This document shows, one piece after another, positions 1-10,175 of a stretch of 64,000 nt of DNA; the first letter of the stretch is position 1; each line of letters starts with the position of its first letter. The translations under genes were made by a program, and so were the position numbers. Source of the stretch: Papilionanthe hookeriana x Papilionanthe teres. Taxonomy: Eukaryota > Streptophyta > Magnoliopsida > Asparagales > Orchidaceae. The DNA lies in assembly GCA_022702705.1 (NCBI GenBank), contig CM040422.1, positions 39,641,270-39,705,269 of the forward strand, given 5' to 3'. The notes beneath the pieces are model-generated. The model was not told the origin of the DNA. It ran no database searches and saw only the letters and a list, made by a program, of their open reading frames with translations.

Positions 1-181
1 TTATATTAAGATCTCATAAATTATTTACAAGAAAAAGATCTTTTTGAAAAATATTTCTTAAATAAAGATTCATGCATAAAAATTAAGTAAAATATGTAAC
101 TAGTTTTTCCTCCTATAAGATAATTCAAGTGAAGCCAATTTTTGATTAGGCATTTCCTCAAGCTTCTCCTCTCTTCTCTCT

Positions 182-183
<2 letters not shown>

Positions 184-249
<66 letters not shown>
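184..249. repeat. (TA)n microsatellite
   Basis: Uninterrupted TA dinucleotide run of about 33 units, flanked on the left by a CT-rich stretch. Confidence 0.97.
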
Positions 250-251
<2 letters not shown>

Positions 252-666
252 ATTACTATATTTAGATAACTTCGTTAATGATTTTGAACTACACTATCCT
301 TAATTTATATTTTCAAAACTTATACATTTTTACTTAATTATTATAACATGAATAAAAATTCGAAAAGATTTTCAATCTTTACTTTTTTCAAGTGATAATT
401 TTTTATTACTTAATACTTCTAAAATTCCATTATTTCTACCATGAATAGAAAAATTCCTTAATCTTATTCTTCTTTAAGTTAAATAATTCTATTCTTAAAA
501 TCAATCAAAGTTATTAAAATTTTGGTTAAGTTCACTAAATTGTTTATAATTTCAAAAATAAAAGCGATCTTAAAAAGATTCTTTATTCCTTAAGTTATGT
601 TAAAAAGTTTTTATTTTAAAAAAATATTAGCTCTTTAAGGACAAATAAAATTTAAATCTGAATGTA

Positions 667-680
667 TTTTTCCTTCCCCC
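667..680 (-). other. Possible polypurine tract of element A
   Basis: On the minus strand this reads GGGGGAAGGAAAAA, just after AAGTTT. G-runs of this kind occur near the 3' end of Athila-type elements. No TG-starting LTR is visible next to it, so this is weak. Confidence 0.25.
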
Positions 681-1105
681 AAACTTAAGTTTTGGTATAC
701 TACGAAAATTTGAAAGTATGAGAGAAAGAAAATCATAATTTTAAAATGAAATTTTTATAAGTATGTAAAAACGATCTTAAAAAGAAAAATTTACTTCTAC
801 TCATGCTTTTATGAATAATAAAGAAAAAATTGAAGTAGGTATAAAAAGTAAGCAGGCTAATTTTTATGATTATACTAAATTTAAAACAAAATAGAAGCAG
901 AGCAAAATTAATAATTACTAAACAGTAGACTGAAACAAACATATTATAAAGTAATTCTAATCTCAGTCTCAAACACAATATACTAAGAATATTCTAACAA
1001 CAGAATCTTACCACTAATCAATCCACACAGGTACATAACAAATCAACATACATCAATCAAAACAAACTAACAACAAAGAAGCACAACATAGAGATCTATA
1101 AACTA

Positions 1106-2261
1106 CTAGTCACTGGCTGTAGCCTCATCATCATCATCGTCACCAAAGGAAAACTCAACATTCTTAGGATCAACAAATGGTGTGAAACTAGGAAAAGTAG
1201 GGAAACTAATGTCATGCTCACCCTTCAGAAATCTAACGAGGGCTTCATCATACTCAGCATCATAGCTACTCTTCCTCTTGGTATAGTCAAATAAATGATC
1301 AAGTTTCCTATCAATAGTATCAATCCTGCAGTAAGTTTGAAATAACTCCTGCTGCTGCTCTATAAACTGATCATGCATTGACTCCCATAAACTCAATTGT
1401 GGCTCAGCAGAAGTAGAAGGTCGGGAAGTAGGTCTACTTGGAGTAGGTGCAGAAGAAGAAGGAGCAGACAATCTCTTCCCTCAAAGACGATCATATATGC
1501 TAACACTCTCCTGACCAATCAGCTTAGTAGTCTTCAACCTTTCCTCTGAAATATCTACAGTGACTCCATTGCTAATGCATAATGAATAAATCAGAGATGG
1601 GAATCCCAGTCCAACAGAAGTGTTGAATCTCACAGTAGAATCCACAGAATCATAAATAATACTGCAGACATCAATAGGCTTCATTTCCTGAATGCAGTAG
1701 TTTAAGATCGCTCGATCTCTAGTCACATCACTCAGGTGGTTGGAAGGTAACAATCATGCAGAAATAAAATAGTGCCATGCTTTATAAATACCATTTAACT
1801 TGGAAGATTTGAAGTTTACCCTTTTTCCATTTCTGATCTTCCAAGATCCAGCACTGTCAGTCAAATAAGCAATGACCATATCCAAATCTCCCTTAGATGG
1901 AGATAATCCAAAATAGTGGCACTCTATAGTTGGTGCATGCCATAAAATACATTGATTCTTTCAGAAGTAAATCCTACTCTGACACCTCTGACAAAAACTT
2001 CATAATCTTCGGCATCCAGAAAATTCACATAAAACTCTCGCACTATAGGGATAACAGCAACAACAGTGAAATGACAGAATCGTTGCTAGTTGTGCGCAAC
2101 GATAGTGTTTTCAATCATCTCCCCCAGATGATAGAAACTTCGTTCTGAAATGAACTTCCTCGACGTCGCAAATTCATCGAATTGAAAATGGCAGCCGCAG
2201 TAGAAAATTTGCTGCTATCAAAGTTGTCTCGTGCTTTCCCGCGTTTAGATTCCGGAGCCAT
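1106..2261 (-). pseudogene. Broken putative plant transposon protein (Transposase_32-like) ORF
   Basis: Reading down from the ATG at 2261, the protein starts MAPESKRGKARD. After a frameshift it continues with SERSFYHLGEM, then PIVREFYVNFLDAEDYEVFVRGVRV, and later RDRAILNYCIQEMKPIDVCSI and GFPSLIYSLCISNGV. This order matches the plant family named 'putative plant transposon protein' (PF20167, recalled, not searched). It ends in a Ser/Pro-rich linker, a short coiled-coil-like stretch and an acidic tail (EFSFGDDDDDEATASD). Frameshifts and several stops break it, including near 2104, 1930 and 1480. The family's role is unknown; it commonly travels with plant retrotransposons, and here it sits 3' of pol where an env-like gene would be. 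The GC palindrome block and an acceptor-like tract lie upstream. Confidence 0.7.
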
Positions 2262-2290
2262 CTAAACATGAAAGAAAATAAGAACAAATT
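2262..2290 (-). promoter_or_regulatory. 3' splice-site-like tract before the 2261 ATG
   Basis: On the minus strand a T/C-rich run ends in ATGTTTAG immediately before ATG of the transposon-protein ORF. This is the pattern of a plant intron acceptor and suggests that the downstream ORF could have been expressed from a spliced message. No donor was identified. Confidence 0.4.
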
Positions 2291-2611
2291 TAAGAATCAC
2301 AAGTTTAAACTCTTTTTAAGTTTAGAAAACTTAAAATAAGTTTAAAAATCTAAATAAATCACTAAAAATCAAAAAAAATTTCAAAATTTCGGTTCTTAGC
2401 AAAACCCAGGGAAATCTATGGTGAAAATCAAAAATAAATGGTTTAAAGTGTAGATCTGACCTTGAGACGAAGAAATCAAGTGGTTTCGCATCCAAATCCT
2501 TGATGTTTTGACATCAAAATGGATTCTAAAGACTTATTTTCGTGAAAAATGGAGGAAGAAGAAGGCTTAGGTGTCGATAATGGCTTTTTGGGGTATTTAA
2601 GAAATTTTTCG

Positions 2612-2672
2612 AGTACATGCCGAACCGGCGCTTAGGCGACGAATTCTGGCTCCTAGGCGCCAGACTCACCTT
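2612..2672. repeat. GC-rich palindrome block 1
   Basis: Degenerate copies of GGCGCCTAGGCGCC in AT-rich surroundings, about 350 nt upstream of the transposon-protein ATG. The flanking stretch 2673-3061 is AT-rich and shows no gene. Confidence 0.8.
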
Positions 2673-3061
2673 TCACAAAAAATTATTTTTAAATTTAATT
2701 TTCCAATAAAATTCATAAATTCAACTTCCAATTACTCACATTAGAGTAGGGCTTCAGTTTCTAACTTCTAAAACATTTTCCAAAAATTTTAAAAATTAAA
2801 TATTAAATCTACCAATCAAACATAAAGTTTAAATTAAACTTCACTAAATTCCATTTATAATCTTCAATATTGGCTCAATATATTCCAAATAAGTATCTTA
2901 CTTGATTCAAGTTCCTAATACACAATCAAACACAATAATTTCTAAACAAAAACAACACACAATGAACATGAAAGCAAATACACAAACAAACACAATTGAT
3001 TTACTAAATCGATACAACGACTCAACAAACCAGATAATAACGATCTCATTACCAGAATACG

Positions 3062-3409
3062 CTAATCTTCACAAGGGAAATTGTGTATTTTGCTTGGAAA
3101 GAACACTAATGCTCTCAGGAAATCAGTAGTCGTCTTTTCGTCAATCCACTTATTCTTTGCATACATTTCAACTTGAGCATCTTGATAAGCCGCAAAATGA
3201 TCAAATTGAAGTTTCATCTGCCATTCTAGATGTTCAATCAGATGAAACATCTCATGAAGGTGATCTCTAATGCTTTTAAACTCCGCTTCAAACTTATCCA
3301 AGCGACTAGAAATTTTCTCTAAACTTACTGCGATGAAACCATTGAAGTAGGGTTGAGGATCCTTTGAGACCTTGTCCCTAGCCTCTTTTCCATGATTGTT
3401 TCCTTCCAT
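3062..3409 (-). CDS. Unrecognised 115-aa coiled-coil-like ORF
   Basis: An intact ORF of 115 codons in the accessory region of element A. I do not recognise a family. The middle (about residues 28-85) is helix-prone with heptad-like hydrophobic spacing (SLEKISSRLDKFEAEFKSI, HEMFHLIEHLEWQMKLQFDHF), suggesting a coiled coil. The N-terminus is charged and no signal peptide or membrane segment is seen. It lies between the truncated integrase and the transposon-protein ORF in the same orientation, with a GC-palindrome block about 140-250 nt upstream. It may be an N-terminal piece of a larger retroelement accessory protein or a chance ORF; length and codon pattern favour a real remnant. Confidence 0.4.
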   Translation of the reverse strand: MEGNNHGKEARDKVSKDPQPYFNGFIAVSLEKISSRLDKFEAEFKSIRDHLHEMFHLIEHLEWQMKLQFDHFAAYQDAQVEMYAKNKWIDEKTTTDFLRALVFFPSKIHNFPCED

Positions 3410-3544
3410 TTCTTGAAAAATTTCTTAAATCTCTTAAGAATGAAGTGTAATGCACGTAACATTGATTGCTTGATGGTTATGGATGAAGATGAACTGATTT
3501 AAAGGTGAAAATCGTGTGAAAAACTTAAAATTTTCGGTTTTGCA

Positions 3545-3660
3545 CGACCGAGTAACCGTGGCGCTTAGGCTTCAAATCTGGCGCCTAGGCGCCAGACCTA
3601 TTGATACATATTTTAACTCGGGCGCCTAGGTGCCGGATCTTGGCGCCTAGGAGCCGGAAC
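3545..3660. repeat. GC-rich palindrome block 2
   Basis: Four or so units of GGCGCCTAGGCGCC and one-base variants, upstream of the 115-aa ORF. The rest of 3410-3916 is AT-rich sequence with no gene that I can support. Confidence 0.85.
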
Positions 3661-3916
3661 TATGTTCAACTCCGTTTCGCCTAATCGTCAAATTTCAAAG
3701 TTTCGTACTCCAAGATAGGTAAATTATACTGGTAAGAGTAATCTAGACTCAATAACAAAAATTGTAAGCAATCATAATGAAGGTTAACTTGATCTCCTTT
3801 TTACTCATATTTAGAATAGAGTGATCCAATTTCTAAATCTTACATACTTCAAAATAATCTTCAGCTTAAGTCAACAAAGACTTATAAGCATCAAATTTTT
3901 CTAAAGTAATATAAAA

Positions 3917-4333
3917 TTAGTTAAGATCGAGGCCTAACCTTTGACATCGATCACATGTTTTCACATAATGTCTCACATCTTTAAATAAGGTCAGCCAATA
4001 AAATCCAGAATTTAAAATTTTAAATGCAGTTTTATCTATGCCAAAGTGTCCTCCAAAATCGGAATCATGACATTTTTTAATAATAGCAAAATTTTCCTCA
4101 TAAGGTACATATCTTCGAATTATAGAATCTCTTCCAATTTTAAATAAATGAGGATCTTCCCAAATATAAGATTTAACATCATTTTTAAATTTCTTAAAAA
4201 ATTTGTTATCCAATTCATAAGGTAAAATATTGCTAACTAAGTAGTTAACAATATCAACATACCAAGGTGTTTTGCAACCTTGAATAACATATAAAGATTC
4301 ATCAGGAAATTTCTCATTTATATTTTCTTCCAA
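3917..4333 (-). pseudogene. Element A integrase, zinc-binding part only
   Basis: 138 codons ending in the HHCC zinc-binding domain: CHDSDFGGHFG supplies the histidines and KTCDRCQ the two cysteines. This domain normally precedes the DDE catalytic core of gypsy integrases. Here the frame stops soon after CQRLG and no core follows; the sequence to the left is unrelated, so the core has been lost by deletion or rearrangement. The related element E (63500-64000) still shows the corresponding core. Confidence 0.8.
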
Positions 4334-4372
4334 AATAATATCATTTTTAATTCTAGAAAAATGATCAACAAT

Positions 4373-4906
4373 TTAGTTTTCAGTTCCTTTTCTATCTACT
4401 ATTTGAAAATCAAATTCTTGTAGAAGTAAAACCCATCTTATCAGTCTAGGTTTAGAATCCTTCTTAGATATTAGATATTTAATAGCAGAATGATCAGTAT
4501 GAACTATGCATTTAGTACCAAGAAAATAAGGTCTAACTTTATCAAAGGCATATACTATAGCTAGAAGCTCCTTCTCAGTAGTAGTGTAATTTCTTTGTGT
4601 TTCAGTGAGAGTTTTACTAGCATAACATACAACTTTGAAAACCTTCTCATATTTTTGTGATAATACAACTCCAATTGCAAAATCACTTGCATCACACATT
4701 AATTCAAAAGATTTATTCCAATTAGGTGCAACAGTGATAGGTGGAGTTATTAGTTTTTCTTCTAGAATATTAAAAGCATTAATACATTCTTTGTTAAATT
4801 CAAATTTTGCATCTTTTTCTAATAAATGACAAAGAGGTTTAGCAATTTTAGAAAAATCCTTTATGTATCTTTTATAAAATCCAGCATGACCTAGAAAACA
4901 TCTCAC
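4373..4906 (-). pseudogene. Element A RT connection and RNase H
   Basis: A 177-codon frame running from the RT thumb/connection (CFLGHAGFYKRYIKDFSKI) into RNase H. RNase H landmarks are CDASDFAIG (first catalytic Asp), TTTEKELLAIVYAFDK (Glu) and HTDHSAIKYL (Asp). It degrades the RNA strand of the RNA/DNA hybrid during reverse transcription. A stop separates it from the integrase segment, and a short broken stretch with one frameshift separates it from RT; originally these were one Pol polyprotein. Confidence 0.85.
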
Positions 4907-4962
4907 ATCAGTAACAATGGTAGGTGGTTGCTATTCAGCAATAATTTTCACTTTTGCTTGAT

Positions 4963-6085
4963 CTACTTCCATCCCTTTTTGTGAAACTTTGTGACCAAGT
5001 ACATGGCTTCTGTGACCATGAATTGACATTTTTCCCAGTTAAGAACTAAATTTGTTTCTTCACATCTTTTCAGAACTTTGGAAATGTTTTCTAAACAAGA
5101 TTCAAAAGAAGTTTCAAAAACTGAAAAATCAACCTTGAATATTTCAATTCCTTTGTCAATCAAATCATTAAATATTGACATCATACATCTTTGAAAAGTT
5201 GCAGGTGCATTACATAAACCAAAAGGCATTCTTCTAAAAGCAAAGGTTCCATAAGGACTTGTAAATGTTGTTTTCTCTTGGTCCTCAGGAGCAATAAGTA
5301 ATTGATGATAACCAGAATATCCATCCAGAAAACAGAAATATGGGTGTCCAGCTAGTTTATCGAGCATTTGATCCAAGAAAGGTAAAGGAAAATGATCATT
5401 TCTAGTGGCATTATTTAATTTCCTATAATCAATAGAAATTCGCCATCCAGTAACTTGTCTTGTAGGAATTAGTTCATTTTTATCATTCACCATGACAGTT
5501 ACACCTCCTTTCTTCGAAACACAATGAATAGAACTTACCCATTGACTATCTGAAATACGATAAATAATACCAGCATCTAACCACTTAACAATTTCTTTTT
5601 TAACAACCTCTTTTATGATAGGATTTAATCTTCTTTGCGGTTCAATAGTAGGTTTAAAATTTTCTTCCATTAAATGGAAGGGCTTATTCCTCTTATATCA
5701 GAAATAGTCCAACCAAAAGCTTTCTTATAATTCTTTAACACACCTAGTAATTTTTCTTCTTGATCTTTACTCAGTTCATAAGAAATAATAACAGGTAAAG
5801 TTAACGAATTTTCGAGAAATGCATATTTTAAATGTGAAGGTAACATTTTTAATTCCAGTTCAGGGGCTTTTTTAATTGATGGTAAAAGTATATCATTTTG
5901 AGTTATGTCTAAAGTTTCCTAGTTATCTTTAATAAAATATGTTTCTTCTTCTTCTACTTCTTCATTTTCATCAGTTAAAAATTTAAATTTTTCTACAGAA
6001 ATGACTATACATTTTTCTTGATAATGTTTCCCAATTAAATAATCAATTATATCCATTCGATAACAATTCTCTTTATCAGGGTACT
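4963..6085 (-). pseudogene. Element A reverse transcriptase
   Basis: The longest open piece is 4963-5670 (235 codons); the upstream part to 6085 is the Athila-type RT lead-in (LKYAFLENSLTLPVIIS, GWTISDIRGISPSI) with an in-frame stop. RT motifs are visible in order: GWRISIDYRKLN, HFPLPFLDQMLDKL, CFLDGYSGYHQL, and RRMPFGLCNAPATFQRCM. The catalytic box, normally FMDDFSVF in Athila, reads FKVDFSVF, so one of the two essential aspartates is Val. The enzyme would be inactive even without the other lesions. Confidence 0.88.
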
Positions 6086-7039
6086 TCATTGATTTAAGAA
6101 CATTGAATTTAATTCTTGATCATTAACTCTTATGGTTAATTCTCCCTTTTGCACATTAATCATAGCTCGTCTGGTAGCTAGAAAAGGTCTCCCTAAAATA
6201 ATAGGTATCTCTTTATCTTCTTTCATATCAAGTATGTTGAAATCTACAGGGAAGACAAATTTATCCACTTTAACAAGGACATCCTCTATAACTCCTTTAG
6301 GAAAAGTGATAGATCTATCATCTAACTGAAGGGTTACGATGGTGGGAGTAATATCTCCTAAATCAAATCCTAGAAAGATATAAAATGGCATGAGATTAAT
6401 ACTTGCTCCAAAATCACATAAAGCTTTTCCACAAAATTTTTCTCCAATAGCACAGGGTATAGTGAAACTTCCAGGATCCTTAAGCTTTTTCGGTAATTTC
6501 TTTTGAATTATTGCACTACATTCTTCACTTAATGCAACAGTTTCAAAAGCTTCAAATTTTCGTTTCTTGCTTAAAATATCCTTCATAAATTTTGCATAAG
6601 TTGGCATTTGTTCCAAAGCTTCAGCAAAAGGTATGTTAATAGTAAGTTTCATAAAAATTTCAAAGAACTTAGAAAATTGATGATTAAGTTTCTGCTGTTT
6701 ATGTCTTTGAGGAAAAGATGGTGGTGGTTTTTCAACTTCCACATTAATAGGTATAACAGTCTGATCTTGACTAGGAGATAGAGTTTCTTTAGGTTTTTCA
6801 ATCTCTTCAACATCAATCTCTTTTTCAATTTCATTCTTCATTCCTTCTTTTAATTCATTTCCACTTCTAAGTTGCACAGCCTCAACATGTTCATGTTCTT
6901 TTCCAGTTTCCTTTGGATTAATTTCAACATTACTAGGAAGTGTTCCTACAGGTCTGGTATTAATTAAAGTAGCAATTTGCCCTATTTGATTGTCGATATT
7001 ACGAATAGCAGTATTTTGATTTTGTAATTGATTATTCAT
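6086..7039 (-). pseudogene. Element A gag C-terminus and aspartic protease
   Basis: An open 317-codon stretch of the Gag-Pol frame. The first half is a charged linker (VEKPPPSFPQRHKQQK) that leads into the retropepsin domain. The active-site motif is CDFGASINLMP (family D-x-G-A-S), followed by VTLQLDDRSITFPKGVIEDV, DKFVFPVDFNILDM and IPIILGRPFLAT, the order seen in Athila proteases. The protease would process Gag-Pol. It is open over its length but stranded between broken gag and RT segments. Confidence 0.85.
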
Positions 7040-8131
7040 TTGTAAAATTAATTCTTCTATTGAAAAATTTTCTATTTATTATTAAATCCAGGAGGTTTAT
7101 AATTTGGGTTAACTTGATTATTCTAATTTCCAGTGGGATGAGATTGATTATCACTGCATTGTTGTTGTGAATTATTCTAGTTAAAATTAGGATGATTATT
7201 TCACCCAGGATTATAATATTAGCAGAGTTATTATGTGAAATATTAATTGCAAAATTATCTAATTTTTGAGACATTGCTGCTACTTATGAAGCTAGGATAG
7301 AAAAGGCTCCATTATCGTGAATACTTGCCATCTTTTTAGGATTAAGCCTTTCGAAAGGCCATTGAAAATTGTTATTAGTCATTTCTTCCATTAAAGTGTA
7401 AGCTTCTTCAAATGATTTAGACATTAAAGAACCTCCAGCAATAGCATCAATAATTGATTTTAAAGATCCAATTAATCCATTGTAAAATTTTTAAATAATT
7501 AACCAATCAGGTAAAGCATGATGAGGACAGTTTCTTAATAGTTCTTTAAATCTTTCCCAAGTTTCATATAATGTCTCCCCATCAAATTGACTAAACGAAG
7601 TAATATCATTTCATAATTTAGCAGTTTTAGAAGGAGGAAAATATTTAGCAAGGAATTTTTGTGCCATTTCAGCCCATGTTTTAATAGAACCAGTTGCAAA
7701 TGAGTTTAACCACATCTTTGCTTTATGTCTTAAGGTAAAAGGAAAGAGTCTAAGTCTAATAGCATCATCAGAAACATTGTTATATTTAAAGGTAGCACAA
7801 AGTTCTAAAAAACTAACAAGGTGTAAATTTGGATCCTCATTTGGTGTTCCACCAAATTGATTGTTTTGCACCATTTAAATAATAGACCGTTTAAGTTTAA
7901 AAGAATTAGCATCTACAGTTGGTATTTAAATACTACTATGAAGTTCATCAACTGTAGGGTTAGCATAATCCCTTAATGATTTATAAATATTTTGATCATT
8001 AAGTTCAATTGGATTTTGTAAAGTAGCCATTTCTTGAAATTTTTGAATTTTTTTTCCCTTTTTAATTTTTCTAATTGTTCTTTATAGTTCAGAATCTAAA
8101 GGTATTATACCATCAGAACCAAAACTAGGCA
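7040..8131 (-). pseudogene. Element A gag, broken
   Basis: The capsid-like region is clearest at 7611-7874: LVSFLELCATFKYNNVSDDA, LRLFPFTLRHKAKMWLNS, TWAEMAQKFLAKYFPP, continuing in frame as FSQFDGETLYETWERFKELLR. This is the retrotransposon gag domain of Athila-like elements. Two possible starts lie near 8131 (MPSFGSDG) and 8030 (MATLQNPIELND). At least five in-frame stops, plus a frameshift around 7130-7270 in the Asn-rich C-terminal part, disrupt it. No zinc knuckle is visible, as is common in this lineage. Confidence 0.8.
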
Positions 8132-8244
8132 TAAAAAAATAAAGCAAGGAATATATTTTTTTTATTTTATTTTTATATATTTTTTTTATATTTTAGGAAA
8201 TATAATATTTAAAAATCTATAAATTGTACCTCTTTTTTTTTTCT

Positions 8245-8262
8245 TCCCCGACAACGGCGCCA
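8245..8262 (-). other. Primer-binding site, tRNA-Asp type (element A)
   Basis: The minus strand reads TGGCGCCGTTGTCGGGGA, complementary to the 3' end of plant tRNA-Asp and the usual Athila-type primer site. It fixes the orientation of element A and the inner edge of its 5' LTR. The stretch 8132-8244 is a short AT-rich leader. Confidence 0.9.
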
Positions 8263-9683
8263 AAAACTTGGCTCGATTTTTGTATTTCCAAATACAAGAA
8301 TTTGTTACCACTGCTAGAAAATTTAATTTCTGTCAAAGGCGCGAAACACTTGACCGGGAATAACTTGCTATATAGATGTGTACCAAATTTAATCTAACGG
8401 CAATAGCATTAAATAAAACTTTATTGCTACTAAATGCTAGGCCGTTAGTGATTAATATGTTTATATAGCAAAATATAATTTTAAAGGAAAAAATTTTATA
8501 TACTTTTTTGGTACTACGCAAGTATACGTATCGTTTCAAGTAATATAGGGCTTTGAAACAAAGACCCCAGTATCGATCCCACGGGGAAAAAATGGTAATA
8601 AATTTTTAAAAATTGTATTTTAAAAAACTTTTTGTATTTTAATCTAACTATAAATTACTTTTAATTTACTAGATGCAGGTAAAGAGAACAATAATAAGAA
8701 AATGATTTTGTGAAAACTATATAAAACGAACAACTTTCTTCCTTTCAATTAATCTAAAATTTTTAAGATAATTTAATATTCATTGGAGAATCTATATTAT
8801 GGTATTGTGCCAAATAGAAGCATTCCTATTCTTTACCCTTTGATCCAGGTGCAAAGAACATTGTCTAATCTATAGATCAGGTCTGAATGTATTGTTAGTA
8901 GAATGGGTTAATCTAGGCTCACACTACTAGACGTCCAAGGGTGGCTATGGTCGGCCCTACTAGCGACCCTTTCCTTATCTATAAATCAAGTTATAAGAAT
9001 TTAGTCTGTCACTCTAAAAACTTATCAATTCTACGCCCTTTTAAATATTATCTTCCCATTTATTTGCACTTCACCTTGAATAGCCAGCGCATGGCCTTCG
9101 ACTACCCAAGGATTCATGTGATATCTACAAGTTAAGAGTTCTTCTCCTTCTAGGTCTCAAAACTCTTCAACAGGTTTTAACAATTTAAATGGCCAATTTA
9201 AAAAGTAAAGTAAGATTATGTATTAATATCATCACAATGTTTTGAAAATATTTTGATTTTCAATTCTCCATCAAATTTTATATTATATTATTTATCTTTT
9301 CATAATTGAAGGAAGAAAGTAAACTAACTACTCAGAACACATTGAATTTAAACAGAAACATAATAATTAAACTTTGAATCAAAAATAAAATACTTATCTC
9401 AAATATTCCTTCTACAGATCTTCTGATTCCTACTGACTCCACAGTGTAATGAACTCCAGATGCAACGACTTGAAAATAAACTCACTAAACTAAATAAAGT
9501 GGCCCTAAATTCCTCTCTCTATTTTTCTCTCTAAGGATGAGAGATACTAAAGTGGCTAAGAGATAAGGGTTACAATGGGGGGCACATTTTTCTGAAGAAG
9601 TGGACTCCTATTTATAGGCTTCAAGGGTTGCCTTATGGCACCTCTTCAAAACATGTCCACATTCAATGAATCTTCTAGAAGGT

Positions 9684-9750
9684 CTGTCTGGCGCCTAGGA
9701 GCCGGAATCTAGCGCCTAGGCGCCGGAATCTGGCGCTTAGGCGCTGGACA
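9684..9750. repeat. GC-rich palindrome block 3 (in LTR)
   Basis: Three tandem units close to GGCGCCTAGGCGCC, separated by gaa/tct spacers. Confidence 0.85.
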
Positions 9751-9945
9751 CCGTGTCCAGTTCTTCGCACCTCTTCGCTTTGGCTCGCACCTCTTCACGA
9801 TTAAAACCGTTTTGGAGTGTCCAAATGCAATGTATCACATGTCTTATTACCAAGGAACAACTGCGCTCTTCTAGAATGTCCAATAACCACTTACATCGTC
9901 AAAATAACCGTCCAAAAGTCGTCAAAAACTTGACAGTTTCTGTAT

Positions 9946-9990
9946 CGAGTCTGGCACTTAGGCGCTAACTTCTGGCGCCTAGGCGCTAGG
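9946..9990. repeat. GC-rich palindrome block 4 (in LTR)
   Basis: Two degenerate units of the same palindrome, nearer the outer edge of the LTR. Confidence 0.8.
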
Positions 9991-10175
9991 CCATAATTTT
10001 TTATAATTCTTGTGTTTTGCTGCATTTTTGCTCCTTTTTGCTTCTTTTTCAGCATTTTTCCTTTTTTGGACCTTTTTACATCACCTACATCCAAAAACAC
10101 AAAAATACCTTTCATTAAAGCATAATATCCATAGAAATTGATAAAAATCAAGGCATAAAAATAGGTATTTTTTTC

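Larger units (their letters stand above)
1..1105 (-). other. AT-rich non-coding 3' region of element A
   Basis: There is no convincing gene here. The sequence is strongly AT-rich and holds a TA microsatellite at 184-249, preceded by a CT-rich run. A pyrimidine run at 667-680 (purine-rich on the minus strand) is the only polypurine-tract candidate. No LTR start follows it, so I do not call a 3' LTR. Confidence 0.5.
1..10155 (-). mobile_element. Element A: Athila-like Ty3/gypsy retrotransposon, partial
   Basis: Reading on the minus strand, the order is 5' LTR, tRNA-Asp-type PBS, gag, aspartic protease, RT, RNase H, integrase zinc domain, then a 3' accessory region. The protease and RT motifs and the PBS are those of the Athila lineage. 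The right edge interrupts the gag of element B; the 3' LTR would lie left of position 1. Many in-frame stops, frameshifts and a truncated integrase show that it is dead. The left part (1 to about 3900) is assigned to A by orientation and by sharing the GC-rich palindrome found in A's LTR. It could instead be another nested element. Confidence 0.75.
8269..10155 (-). mobile_element. Element A 5' LTR (about 1.9 kb)
   Basis: It lies directly upstream of the PBS on the minus strand. Boundaries are inferred: the inner end is at a CA six nt before the PBS, the outer end at a TG where recognisable gag of element B resumes. The partner LTR is outside the window, so they are not confirmed by comparison. 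It contains the phrase near 8560-8590 (gtatcgatcccacgggg on the plus strand) that is characteristic of Athila-type LTRs, and two GC-palindrome blocks. The short ORFs in it look fortuitous. Confidence 0.75.

Noticed and set aside
733..978. 81-aa hydrophobic minus-strand ORF
   Set aside because: Phe/Leu/Ile-rich composition follows from AT-rich sequence. No homolog is recognised.
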